The notes under the pieces are model-generated. The model searched no databases. It was not told the DNA's origin and worked only from the letters and a program-made list of their open reading frames with translations. From DATKGQ01 sp035510715 (lineage in GTDB: Bacteria; Patescibacteriota; Saccharimonadia; Saccharimonadales; UBA4665), in the NCBI GenBank assembly GCA_035510715.1, contig DATKGQ010000037.1:1-17927 (forward strand): 17,927 nt of DNA, in the 5' to 3' direction. The position numbers were made by a program, and so were the translations under genes. Positions 7,764 through 14,820 of this stretch are shown one piece after another. Each line of letters begins with the position of its first letter. The first letter of the stretch is position 1.

Positions 7764-7791
7764 ATTATAGGTTATTTTTAAGAAAAGCCAA
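7764..7791 (-). promoter_or_regulatory. Promoter of the 7750 gene
   Basis: On the minus strand, TTGGCT (7791-7786) is followed after 16 bases by TATAAT (7769-7764). ATG lies 14 bases beyond the -10 box, leaving a leader of roughly 7 bases. This is another near-leaderless arrangement. Confidence 0.55.
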
Positions 7792-7875
7792 TAACTAAAC
7801 TCCTACCCCGCCGGGGCAATCGGGCTGTTAAAGAAACTTTGCTTGGGCCTTAAGACAACTGTTTTCAAAGTTAAG

Positions 7876-7896
7876 ATTTGTCATAAACAGACAAAT
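7876..7896. repeat. 7-bp inverted repeat after small membrane gene
   Basis: ATTTGTC (7876-7882) and GACAAAT (7890-7896) flank a 7-base loop, 13 bases beyond the stop of the 7909-8082 gene. No T-tract follows, so a terminator role is uncertain. A GC-rich mini-hairpin, CCCC-GCC-GGGG, lies further along at about 7805-7815. Confidence 0.35.
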
Positions 7897-7908
7897 GATA
7901 TCAATATG

Positions 7909-8082
7909 TCAGAGCACTAAATGTAGATTTACTCCCAGAAGAACAAGTGGCCAGAGAATGACAGCCAAAAATGCCGAAAGCAAATGAGCGACAGTCCCAA
8001 GATCACCCAGATAGCCCCGGTTACTCGCCACAATCGCCCCAATTATAAGATAAACTATACCGGTAATAGAAATACGATTCAT
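7909..8082 (-). CDS. Small two-helix membrane protein (57 aa)
   Basis: This 57-residue frame starts at ATG 8082 with a strong GAGAGGGG site upstream and ends in TGA. Residues 5-20 (SITGIVYLIIGAIVAS) and about 33-50 (HLLSAFLAVILWPLVLLG) are two hydrophobic helices joined by a short polar loop (NRGYLGDLGT). The pattern, with GxVYLxxGxIVA at the start and AVILWPLVLLGVxLH at the end, resembles small uncharacterised membrane proteins I know from Actinobacteria. That likeness is from memory and needs a search. The strand is shared with the 7145-7750 gene about 160 bases further along. Its TGA stop also argues for standard code use. Function is unknown. Confidence 0.75.
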   Translation of the reverse strand: MNRISITGIVYLIIGAIVASNRGYLGDLGTVAHLLSAFLAVILWPLVLLGVNLHLVL

Positions 8083-8244
8083 CAATCACCCCTCTCATTA
8101 GCTATTTGTATTAAGCATAAGTTACCAGTTTATATTTTTCAACAAAGAATCTTATATTAACTTACCTATCGGTAATTTATTAATTTGGGACAATTAGTTT
8201 ACAGGTAGCAAAGCAGAGCATAATAATACGTATTAACTGCTCTT

Positions 8245-8391
8245 CTATAACAACAAATCGTCCTTCTCGTCGGGTAGTGATCTTTCTATATCAGAATGCT
8301 CGTTGGCGAGCTTGTCCCCATCAATCAACCGGCGAATCTCATCTACATCACATTCTACATCCTCGACAAAGTTCGAGTCCTGTAACCCCTG
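8245..8391 (-). pseudogene. Repeated C-terminal gene fragment, copy 1
   Basis: On the minus strand, 48 codons read QGLQDSNFVEDVECDVDEIR and on to a TAG at 8245-8247. The codon immediately before the first Gln is TAG, so there is no start and the fragment cannot be translated alone. It is about 94% identical over 72 bases to copy 2 (9788-9928) and related in protein sequence to copy 3 (12534-12728). Shared identity with copy 2 stops exactly at the QGLQ codons. The parent gene is unrecognised; the conserved core is QGLQ, then (D/E)EV-C-(D/E)-DEIR-L-D, with an acidic tail. It lies downstream of the ATPase gene. Confidence 0.6.
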
Positions 8392-8410
8392 CTACGTAGA
8401 TTTTATCAGA

Positions 8411-8438
8411 TTAACATCTTACAATTACAGATTATAAC
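8411..8438 (+). promoter_or_regulatory. Weak plus-strand promoter candidate upstream of orphan terminator
   Basis: TTAACA (8411-8416) and TATAAC (8433-8438) are 16 bases apart. The predicted start near 8446 and the terminator ending at 8533 would bound an RNA of about 88 bases with no plus-strand gene nearby. Confidence 0.25.
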
Positions 8439-8507
8439 CTCCGCATATTGCGCGTATTATAGCTTAATATATTACATATTTGCGGGCATTCTATATATTG
8501 GCATAAT

Positions 8508-8533
8508 CTCAACGGCGTTACGTTGAGTTTTTT
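8508..8533 (+). terminator. Rho-independent terminator without an obvious gene
   Basis: CTCAACG (8508-8514) and CGTTGAG (8521-8527) form a perfect 7-bp stem with a 6-base loop, followed directly by six T. It works only on the plus strand; the minus-strand reading lacks a T-tract, so it does not suit the ATPase gene that ends at 8551. No plus-strand gene ends before it from 7060 onward. Confidence 0.65.
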
Positions 8534-8550
8534 AAGATCAAATTACATAA

Positions 8551-9675
8551 TTAAGCAAGCAATATATCAGAAAAATTATCTGTGTTAGCTACATTAAATG
8601 TATATTTAGGATACATCTTACTAAAAGCCAAAGGTACACGAACTGTCTTTTTATTATTAACCTTACATTCATAGGCTCTCAACACATCAGATTCCTCCTC
8701 AATGATATCAATCTCACGCTGATCGGCATTGCGCCAATAATACGATCGAACCCGTCGTTCTTGTGCCTGCAAATATTTAAGCCGCTCAATAACACAGAAG
8801 TTTTCCCACAAAGCACCAGTATCATCGCGCGTTTCAAGTGGCTTAAAGTTTTCTATGATCGCATTACGGATACCAAGGTCAGTGAAGTAAACTTTACGTA
8901 GACGCCCTACCTCAACTCGCTGGTTGCGCCTGTATTGGTTACGTCTTTGAATGATGAAGGCTTTCTCTAGTAAATCAATATAACGCATCACGGTCTCTTT
9001 AGCTACTGACAATTTTCCCGCTAACTCGCCATAACTTACCTCTTGGCCGATTTGATAAGCTAAGAGTCGTAACAGATCATTAATAATAGTCTGGTCAAAC
9101 ATAACTTGCGACCCAAAGGCATCACGGTAGACATAATTATTCGCAATATTGCTAAGTCTCGTATGGGCATCCTGAGCAGAGAGTTGCCATATTTCCGGAT
9201 AACCACCACGATCAAGCATGGTTCGCCAGTTGGCATCCATCTCCAGGCGATTTTTAGACACCTCAGTAATGCTGAGAGGATATAATAAAATCTCTTCAGA
9301 TCTACCAGTAAGCGGTTCTGCAACCTTATTGGCTAAATCTAGGCTCGAAGAACCAGTCACCAGTAATTTTATGGCTGGGTAGGTATCATGGATTAGTTTT
9401 ATACTAATACCAATATTCTCAATACGTTGCCCTTCGTCAATAATCACCAAATCGGCATCACCGAGGTATGACTTAAGTTCCACAGCTGATTTGTTGGTCA
9501 GACTGATGACAACATTGGGGTCATCACAGTTGAGGTACAGGTGATTTGTAAAGTTTTTAGACACTTCTTTAGCTAAAGTAGTTTTCCCTACTTGGCGAGC
9601 TCCATATAAAATAGCGATAAGGTTATTATTGAGAACTTTTTCGATTCGTTTCTGCTCATGTCTTTGAATATACAT
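8551..9675 (-). CDS. AAA+ ATPase with DUF4143 C-terminal domain
   Basis: This 374-residue protein has the standard two-part layout of ATP-binding DUF4143 proteins. The N-terminal AAA domain carries Walker A GARQVGKT (25-32), Walker B LVIIDE (76-81) and a sensor-like LLVTGSSS (104-111), then the typical LTGRSEEILLYPLSITEV. The middle has a winged-helix-like part (SYGELAGKLSVAKETVMRYI). The C-terminus has the nuclease-like fold signature D323...E336-C-K338 (within REIDIIEEE and YECKVNNKK). Length is typical and all key residues are present. Cellular roles of the family are poorly defined; members are frequent in accessory and defence-rich regions and are often gained and lost. Here it is bracketed by two copies of the same gene-tail repeat, in the same orientation, which suggests insertion or exchange of the unit. 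It has no partner gene in an operon. Confidence 0.93.
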   Translation of the reverse strand: MYIQRHEQKRIEKVLNNNLIAILYGARQVGKTTLAKEVSKNFTNHLYLNCDDPNVVISLTNKSAVELKSYLGDADLVIIDEGQRIENIGISIKLIHDTYPAIKLLVTGSSSLDLANKVAEPLTGRSEEILLYPLSITEVSKNRLEMDANWRTMLDRGGYPEIWQLSAQDAHTRLSNIANNYVYRDAFGSQVMFDQTIINDLLRLLAYQIGQEVSYGELAGKLSVAKETVMRYIDLLEKAFIIQRRNQYRRNQRVEVGRLRKVYFTDLGIRNAIIENFKPLETRDDTGALWENFCVIERLKYLQAQERRVRSYYWRNADQREIDIIEEESDVLRAYECKVNNKKTVRVPLAFSKMYPKYTFNVANTDNFSDILLA

Positions 9676-9787
9676 ATTTTAAGTTTAGCATATAATACCG
9701 ATTATCGCGAGTCGAGTAGCGTAATAATGCCATTTAACGCGAGAGGTTATGCTTTCATACAGATTATAGTTTCTAAACTGATTGGCA

Positions 9788-9928
9788 TTAGACTTTTTTA
9801 GTTGGCAATGGTTGAGTATTATCAGATGGATTGGGGAGTTCAGAACTATCAATCAACTGGCGAATCTCATCTACATCACATTCTACGTCCTTGTCAAAGT
9901 TCGAGTCCTGTAACCCCTGGCGCTCCAT
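9788..9928 (-). pseudogene. Repeated C-terminal gene fragment, copy 2
   Basis: The frame reads MERQGLQDSNFDKDVECDVD and on to TAA 9788-9790, 46 codons from an ATG at 9928. There is no Shine-Dalgarno, so the ATG may be accidental. Four differences from copy 1 occur over 72 bases, three of which change the amino acid. Similarity to copy 3 also includes the downstream ATCAGATGGATTGGGGAG block on the plus strand (9829-9846). It lies 112 bases upstream of the ATPase start and is antisense to the first 127 bases of the open frame at 9802. It is either a 46-residue mini-gene or, more likely, a truncated tail. Confidence 0.55.
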
Positions 9929-10431
9929 TCTTAAATGAATGGGCTAAAATCCAAAACGATAAAGAAAAAAGTGCCAATTCCCAACCTAAACGTAAAACAG
10001 ATACCCCTGGAACTCATGAAAATTTAGATAAGTATAAATACTTAAGCCCCAGTAAAATGTCAACAGACGAAATTAATGTCAGGTCTATGATATTTGACGA
10101 GGATCCGAACCGACATAATCCCCCTATTTTAAAAATAGATCTAACTTATATAGTTAATAAAATGGCGACAGAGGCTAAATTGGGAGCATTGGATGTTGAA
10201 TTGCTTCTCGACAGATTGGGCGTAAAATCTGAACCTGATGATAGTTTTTATCCAACCAACTCTCGCATCGATAATGACGATATCATTGACCGCATTGTGT
10301 TAGTTTTTTCGCCGCCCACATATAAAGAGATTGGTTCTAGGTGGTTATTGTCTCCTGCTACAACAAGCAAAAAAGTCAAACAAGCAATGCACGCGCTAAA
10401 TCAAGAACTGATATTGTATTGTATAGCTTAA
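9802..10431 (+). CDS. Possible helix-turn-helix protein, start unresolved
   Basis: The open frame has 209 codons, but its first 42 are antisense to repeat copy 2 and are unlikely to be the original N-terminus. The first in-frame ATG beyond the repeat is 10057 (residue 86), with a TATAAA box at 10033-10038. I prefer that start, giving 124 residues. Residues 43-85 are open and Lys/Thr/Pro-rich, so the gene may instead be the remains of a longer one fused to the repeat. The C-terminal 40 residues (PPTYKEIGSRWLLSPATTSK, then VKQAMHALNQEL) resemble the region-4-type helix-turn-helix of sigma factors and related regulators. DNA binding is therefore suggested but not certain. No partner gene is visible. 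Confidence 0.5.
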   Translation: MAMVEYYQMDWGVQNYQSTGESHLHHILRPCQSSSPVTPGAPFLNEWAKIQNDKEKSANSQPKRKTDTPGTHENLDKYKYLSPSKMSTDEINVRSMIFDEDPNRHNPPILKIDLTYIVNKMATEAKLGALDVELLLDRLGVKSEPDDSFYPTNSRIDNDDIIDRIVLVFSPPTYKEIGSRWLLSPATTSKKVKQAMHALNQELILYCIA

Positions 10432-10549
10432 AAGTTATTGTTTATTTCTGAAATTACCGAATGTCGGGATCCGGTTTATTTAACCTGAAATACCTCTGTT
10501 ACTAATTATAACGGTTAACTAAAGCGGCGTGAACGACCGGACGACAATC

Positions 10550-12337
10550 TTAGCTAGCCTTTGCTCGTTCGTCATAGCACGTTGCCAATTGAGTTGAAAA
10601 AATATCAATTAGTTCAGCAACATTTTTTTCGCTAAAAAGTTTATCAAGATTGTCGGCTTGACCTAAATACGGTTTTGTCGGATCTAATTCCAGGGTTATG
10701 AGTGTCCTGAGTGGTTCGTCTGGCATTGAGGTCGGTCTTCCAATTATCCGTATCTGATAACGGTTATCTTCGTGTTTGATAGAAGTACATATATTAGCAT
10801 CACCCACGGTTTTACCAATCTGTATTTTACTAAACACGGCGCTTAATGGTGTTTCGGTCTGATATATCCGGTTAACATAGCGCATTAATATTTCGTCACA
10901 ACTGCGAACTTCGCCTACCCGTTCAACCGTTTTTTCATCAATTTGCAGCATCCCCATTAATAATCGGTCTTGCACTTGTAACTGATTTAATCTTTTGATC
11001 GCTAACTCTAATATATCTGAATCAGGGAATGGTATTTGACTTTCGACCGGATAGGCAAAGAACAAATCAAGTTTTGTTCTAATGTCTTTTGAAATTGAAT
11101 TTCTGTGATAATTACCATCACGATTTTGCACCCTAGTACTGTTTACTTCTTTTTTACTCAGCAAACCAATATCACCACAATATTCAATTATGGCTAATTC
11201 TTCGCCGCGCTTGCTATTTTCTCTACGATCATAATTAAATACAGGCATTGATTTTATATCGTTTGATCGGCTAGTGACTGCATATAGCAACTGTCTGATT
11301 ATAACCGCTCGTTTGGTTTCATCTAAGCCATCAATACCAAATAATTCTATACTTTTAAAACTATCTGATAGTTTGGCAATCGGAATAGCTAAATTTTGAC
11401 GGGTTATTGCCAAAAGTTCTAATTGACCACTGGCTTCATCCTGATTGACGGGGCTTTGGGCTAATACTAGTTCCACTGAGCTGCCATTTTTTAGTACACA
11501 GGGCGGTATAACTGTGTAGGTGATATATTTACAAGGTAAATACACTTCATCATTTTGAGCCACACTTAATTCTCTTTGATCTTTAAAGATACTAGCTTTG
11601 GCGAAACAAGTTTCAACTAATTGACGTTCATAAGCACGAGCTAAGGGGATAAATTGACGTTCGGCTTGTTGGTCGATAAATTGCTGTAACCCATTATGCT
11701 CAATTTTTGTACGATTGTCGCCATGACCGCTATGGCTGTACATTAATAAACTTCTGAGGTTCTCTATTAAATCGTGCCTGGATGAATTATCATCAGCTGT
11801 TGTAACGTAAAAGTTATCGTCTTCCATTTCTTGGCCAAGTTGAACATAGCTACATAAACCATGATCACGTTTAGCGAATGTGGCCAGTGGCAAAAGCGTA
11901 TTCCAACCAACCGCCACAGCAATAAACGGATCACCAACTAAATTTTCTGATTCATGAGATATTACTTTTGATACAACTTTATTACCTAAATATCTAAGTA
12001 TTTTACGTTTTTGTTTAGTTTCGACCGTCTTCTCTGCCTTAATTATCTCTGATTGATTAGCTAAAACGATTCTTGCTGGTTGCCCGTTCAGTTGATAACT
12101 ACTAGTTCTATCATCGCTGACTAAGTCAACAATTTTTAAGCGTTGTTTAGATTCATCATCTAGCAGATAATATTTTCCGATACTTCCGGAATTAGTTCTT
12201 GCCATTAGATCATGAACTCGTTGGCTAAGGTCAGCAGCAGCAATACTACAATCCGAAAACTCATAACTCAAAGCGCCGCCAATTAAAGAGCGCTGTTCAT
12301 TAATCGATGCTTCTGGATCATAACTCATAAAACTCAA
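10550..12337 (-). CDS. Large orphan protein (595 aa), unknown family
   Basis: This is the longest gene in the window, and I do not recognise it. It has no signal peptide or transmembrane helix, so it is probably cytoplasmic. An N-terminal segment (1-90) carries SYDPEASINEQRSLIGG; a basic patch EKTVETKQKRKILRYLG follows near 105-120. The middle contains SHSGHGDNRTKIEHNGLQQF and a Cys-containing stretch (PCKYITYTVIPPCVL); the rest is mixed alpha/beta. No Walker, helicase, nuclease or protease motif was found. The frame is intact over almost 1.8 kb. A strong promoter (TTGCAA-17-TATAAT) lies 26 bases before ATG 12337, so it is probably expressed. It is unlinked to an operon and sits among mobile-looking fragments. 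It could be a lineage-specific or accessory protein. Confidence 0.85.
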   Translation of the reverse strand: MSFMSYDPEASINEQRSLIGGALSYEFSDCSIAAADLSQRVHDLMARTNSGSIGKYYLLDDESKQRLKIVDLVSDDRTSSYQLNGQPARIVLANQSEIIKAEKTVETKQKRKILRYLGNKVVSKVISHESENLVGDPFIAVAVGWNTLLPLATFAKRDHGLCSYVQLGQEMEDDNFYVTTADDNSSRHDLIENLRSLLMYSHSGHGDNRTKIEHNGLQQFIDQQAERQFIPLARAYERQLVETCFAKASIFKDQRELSVAQNDEVYLPCKYITYTVIPPCVLKNGSSVELVLAQSPVNQDEASGQLELLAITRQNLAIPIAKLSDSFKSIELFGIDGLDETKRAVIIRQLLYAVTSRSNDIKSMPVFNYDRRENSKRGEELAIIEYCGDIGLLSKKEVNSTRVQNRDGNYHRNSISKDIRTKLDLFFAYPVESQIPFPDSDILELAIKRLNQLQVQDRLLMGMLQIDEKTVERVGEVRSCDEILMRYVNRIYQTETPLSAVFSKIQIGKTVGDANICTSIKHEDNRYQIRIIGRPTSMPDEPLRTLITLELDPTKPYLGQADNLDKLFSEKNVAELIDIFSTQLATCYDERAKAS

Positions 12338-12362
12338 CTCTCACCAAAGTGTTAAGAAATAT

Positions 12363-12391
12363 ATTATACAACTACTAAGAGTATTTTGCAA
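12363..12391 (-). promoter_or_regulatory. Promoter of the 595-aa orphan gene
   Basis: On the minus strand TTGCAA (12391-12386) and TATAAT (12368-12363) are separated by 17 bases, a near-consensus vegetative promoter. The leader to ATG 12337 is about 18 bases and contains GAGAG. Confidence 0.6.
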
Positions 12392-12479
12392 TTATAGAGT
12401 TATCTATTATCGTTCTGTATTTTTTCTTTATTTTAGTATAGCTACAGAAGAATATTAGCAACACAAAATCACCGTACCA

Positions 12480-12503
12480 TTATCATTCGATCCCGAATGA
12501 TAA
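12480..12503. repeat. Perfect 10-bp inverted repeat, 4-base loop
   Basis: TTATCATTCG (12480-12489), loop ATCC, then CGAATGATAA (12494-12503). No T-tract is present on either strand. It lies just past the stop of repeat copy 3 and about 90 bases upstream of the promoter of the 595-residue gene. It could be an unusual terminator, an operator or the edge of a mobile unit. Confidence 0.6.
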
Positions 12504-12533
12504 GATTTTCGACGCGTTCGAGTATAAGACATG

Positions 12534-12728
12534 TTAGGCTACCTCTTCTGGTGAAGATGTAGTATCATCAGATTGATTGGGGAGACTTTCGTCATCAAGT
12601 AATTGACGAATTTCGTCAATCTCGCAGGCTACTTCCTCGTCAAAAGTTTGATCCGTGGACTGTAACCCCTGCCATACCGCCCGAAGTCGTCTACAAAGAT
12701 CTTCATCTCCCCTGTTAACTTTTGTTAA
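12534..12728 (-). pseudogene. Repeated C-terminal gene fragment, copy 3 (longest)
   Basis: Read on the minus strand this gives LTKVNRGDEDLCRRLRAVWQ, then GLQSTDQTFDEEVACEIDEI and an acidic tail ending in TAA 12534-12536. It keeps about 20 residues upstream of the QGLQ point where copies 1 and 2 break off. There is no start codon; the frame continues without ATG into the promoter of the 12758 gene. The divergence from copies 1 and 2 preserves the amino-acid pattern (DEIR-L-D, Cys, acidic clusters), which argues that the unit was once coding. The parent gene is not recognised. The boundary at 12728 is my estimate. Confidence 0.55.
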
Positions 12729-12749
12729 TATATATAATAATTGTATAAT
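12722..12749 (+). promoter_or_regulatory. Promoter of the 12758 gene (leaderless)
   Basis: TTGTTA (12722-12727) and TATAAT (12744-12749) are 16 bases apart. The ATG at 12758 is 8 bases after the -10 box, so transcription should begin at or within a base or two of the start codon. There is no Shine-Dalgarno. Confidence 0.55.
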
Positions 12750-12757
12750 ATACTTAT

Positions 12758-13090
12758 ATGGAACTTGAACCAGAACCGGATATACGAGCAGCTATTTTCA
12801 TGGCCGGCCATGCATTCGGTAGGATTGTGCATGAAGAGCTAGTCATTAGGGGTTTTAATGAACCAGAGATAGCAATAGTCCAGAGTGCATTAACAATAGC
12901 CAATGTTCTTTTCGACAGGCCTGGATATCATTATGGCGAACTAGGTGAACGTGCTTATTTTGCCAAAATTAAAGATCTCCCTGAAGGAGTTACAGAAGGT
13001 ATAGTTGTCGGTTTTAAGCAGTTAATGCCCAAGCTTCCTGCCCATAAACTGGATAACAACCCGGAACATCCGCTTTTTAGGTCAGACTAA
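12758..13090 (+). CDS. Hypothetical protein (110 aa), leaderless
   Basis: This small acidic soluble protein is of unknown family. Its central half looks helical (AAIFMAGHAFGRIVHEELVI and PEIAIVQSALTIANVLF), followed by a Tyr/Gly-rich turn (GYHYGELGERAYF) and a second helical part ending KQLMPKLPAH. There is no membrane segment or catalytic motif. The start follows a -10 box so closely that the transcript is predicted to be leaderless. The last codons and stop (13073-13091) are nearly duplicated 82 bases downstream. It is convergent with the nucleotidyltransferase gene; no operon partner is apparent. Confidence 0.78.
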   Translation: MELEPEPDIRAAIFMAGHAFGRIVHEELVIRGFNEPEIAIVQSALTIANVLFDRPGYHYGELGERAYFAKIKDLPEGVTEGIVVGFKQLMPKLPAHKLDNNPEHPLFRSD

Positions 13091-13173
13091 CTGATATATA
13101 AATTAAGCGATAAATGATAATTGGAATGGACGGCTAAATACCTACCGGCTTCGACTTTTTAAGTCAGACTAAC
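13073..13173. repeat. Pair of 19-bp direct repeats around the gene's stop
   Basis: CTTTTTAGGTCAGACTAAC at 13073-13091 and CTTTTTAAGTCAGACTAAC at 13155-13173 differ at one base. The first covers the last codons and stop of the 12758 gene. The second lies between the two convergent stops and contains a small GACTT/AAGTC hairpin (13153-13165). It may mark a small duplication or an insertion scar. Confidence 0.6.
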
Positions 13174-13186
13174 CCCCCTAATAAAA

Positions 13187-13918
13187 CTATATTTCCCAAG
13201 TGTCAGTTAAATTCTTCCCGGCTACCCGGATGGCGACAGCCTTCATGGCTTCCAGAATATGCAATTTTTTCCCTAAGACAGTTTCTTTATCAAAAGCGAT
13301 TAGAAGCGAACAGAATTCATTATCAAGAGCTGACAGTAAAGCCTTCATGTCCTTGGGTTTGACGTTATACTGCCCGTTAATTTTTAATAGCTGATCAATC
13401 ATATTTTGAATTAAATTGTTACTGTCTAAGTAGAAGGCTACCGGGTCCTGGTTATCGACGTCCCGCCGGGCGTCACTGAGAAAGTCATTAATTGAATATA
13501 GATGCATCAAAATTTCTTTATCGCTGTAGCGGGTCTTAGTCTTCATGTTGGTCTGGGCATTTTTAATCAGTTCTTCTACCACTGCTCCGTCGTTAGATAA
13601 AATAACTTTGCTGTGCGCCAACATGTGTGAAGTATTCCGTACAAGAGCATACTTTTCTTTCTTAAGAATGTTTTTAACTTCTGTTAAATCATAAAACAGC
13701 AGCTCAACCATTGCGCCGGATTTATCAACGTACTGTTTACGAGCTATCTTTTGCTTAGCATTAAAGATTAACAGGAAATCAACGTCCGAGTATTTGTCAA
13801 AAGTTCCTTGCGCCGCCGAGCCGATCAGCAAAATTGCCAATACCCCGGCCTTATCACGGCAATGACTCAGGACATCATTAGTTGCCGCGTCAATCAGTAA
13901 TGAGAAGTTTTCTGCCAT
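13187..13918 (-). CDS. MNT-type nucleotidyltransferase
   Basis: This 243-residue protein has the DNA polymerase-beta-superfamily nucleotidyltransferase signature: a strand, then GSAAQGTFDKYSDVDFLLIF, with G33-S34 and the metal-binding pair D45/D47. A third acid probably comes from the MVELLFYD strand (E72 or D77). The C-terminal half is helical (residues about 105-235), like a HEPN or kanamycin-nucleotidyltransferase-type substrate domain. It should transfer a nucleotide to a small molecule, RNA or protein; the acceptor cannot be told. A separate HEPN partner, usual in MNT-HEPN toxin-antitoxin pairs, is not seen next to it, unless its own C-terminal domain serves. A TATACT box at 13935-13930 leaves a leader of only about ten bases before ATG 13918. 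Confidence 0.88.
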   Translation of the reverse strand: MAENFSLLIDAATNDVLSHCRDKAGVLAILLIGSAAQGTFDKYSDVDFLLIFNAKQKIARKQYVDKSGAMVELLFYDLTEVKNILKKEKYALVRNTSHMLAHSKVILSNDGAVVEELIKNAQTNMKTKTRYSDKEILMHLYSINDFLSDARRDVDNQDPVAFYLDSNNLIQNMIDQLLKINGQYNVKPKDMKALLSALDNEFCSLLIAFDKETVLGKKLHILEAMKAVAIRVAGKNLTDTWEI

Positions 13919-14061
13919 AATACTTTATTAGTATAGCCGATTAAAGATATATATTGCTTGCTTTGTGGTAGATATTCTTTCTATGAAACTTAGTGCTGAT
14001 GCTTGCTTATGAACACTTGCCAGACTATGTTATTAATAACGTATCGTTTAAGGAGTAACTG

Positions 14062-14784
14062 ATGACTGAAGTATTAGATAGCCCTGCCGAGAGCATTGAT
14101 AACGTAGTAGCAAATTTTATAGATAAACAACGCCTCCGCCAACTGGCTGAAAAACTATTAGCCGCTGCCACAGCCAGACTAATGTTAATCCGCATGGATG
14201 CCGGAGAACCATATGACATTGAAAGTTTTATATTCGTAGTTTCGTTAGGCGAACCGGAAAGACTTAAGATGCAGGCTGACATGCTTAGATCTGCCGCCGG
14301 GTTAGAAGCTGGCAGCATTGTTGGTGTGTCCAATGACCGGACGATTGGCTGTATTGGCATTGTCGCTGAAAATCCACTGGTTATGGATGCCAATGTCGGT
14401 AGCCCAAGCAACCCTGAAAGTGAGCAAAGCAATCGCAACCTGGAAGCTCGCCTGGTATTCAAGGACCTAGTAAGATATAACGAAATCAGGTCAGAAAAAA
14501 AGGGTTATCAGCCGGTATATGTCTTTAATTCAGGTATTAAGGGCAGTCCATATATGGTTAATCTGATAAGCAGCGATGCCGAACCTCATCCCGATGATCC
14601 GGAAGTGAAGGCTGTCGAATGTAACCAGTTGCTGAATGGCGCTGATGAGATAATGAAATTTGTGACCGCGAACAACGACACTATCGGCCTTAAACAATTC
14701 ACTGAACTTTCTACCCGCTTAGCCAGAGGCTACCTGGGGGCAATAGTTGTCACCGATGAATATAGTCATGCAAGTATTAATTAA
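14062..14784 (+). CDS. Hypothetical protein (240 aa)
   Basis: I do not recognise this soluble, acidic protein. A strong AAGGAG (14050-14055) six bases before ATG 14062 sets the start. The N-terminal 50 residues are helical with basic and Ala-rich heptad-like spacing (DKQRLRQLAEKLLAAATARL). A beta-rich middle follows (SFIFVVSLG, GSIVGVSNDRTIGCIGIVAE), then an acidic region around EPHPDDPEVKAVECNQLL and a helical C-terminus (residues about 195-230). Its style (strong ribosome binding site, similar size, no motif) recalls the genes at 551-2340, but I see no clear sequence similarity. The next gene begins 36 bases after its stop in the same direction, so a shared transcript is likely. Confidence 0.82.
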   Translation: MTEVLDSPAESIDNVVANFIDKQRLRQLAEKLLAAATARLMLIRMDAGEPYDIESFIFVVSLGEPERLKMQADMLRSAAGLEAGSIVGVSNDRTIGCIGIVAENPLVMDANVGSPSNPESEQSNRNLEARLVFKDLVRYNEIRSEKKGYQPVYVFNSGIKGSPYMVNLISSDAEPHPDDPEVKAVECNQLLNGADEIMKFVTANNDTIGLKQFTELSTRLARGYLGAIVVTDEYSHASIN

Positions 14785-14820
14785 CAGAACTATTTTGATA
14801 AGTATGGTATAAGCAAGGCC

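Noticed and set aside
8376..8390. GTTCGAGTCC in repeat copies 1 and 2, like a tRNA T-loop
   Set aside because: The flanking bases do not pair into a T-stem, no acceptor, D or anticodon arm can be drawn, and the stretch fits a conserved reading frame on the minus strand.
8245..12728. Three repeats as a CRISPR-like array
   Set aside because: They are few, kilobases apart, diverged, and encode a common peptide; there are no regular spacers or cas genes.
13187..13918. MNT-HEPN toxin-antitoxin pair
   Set aside because: Only the nucleotidyltransferase is present; neither neighbour shows the HEPN Rx4-6H motif.
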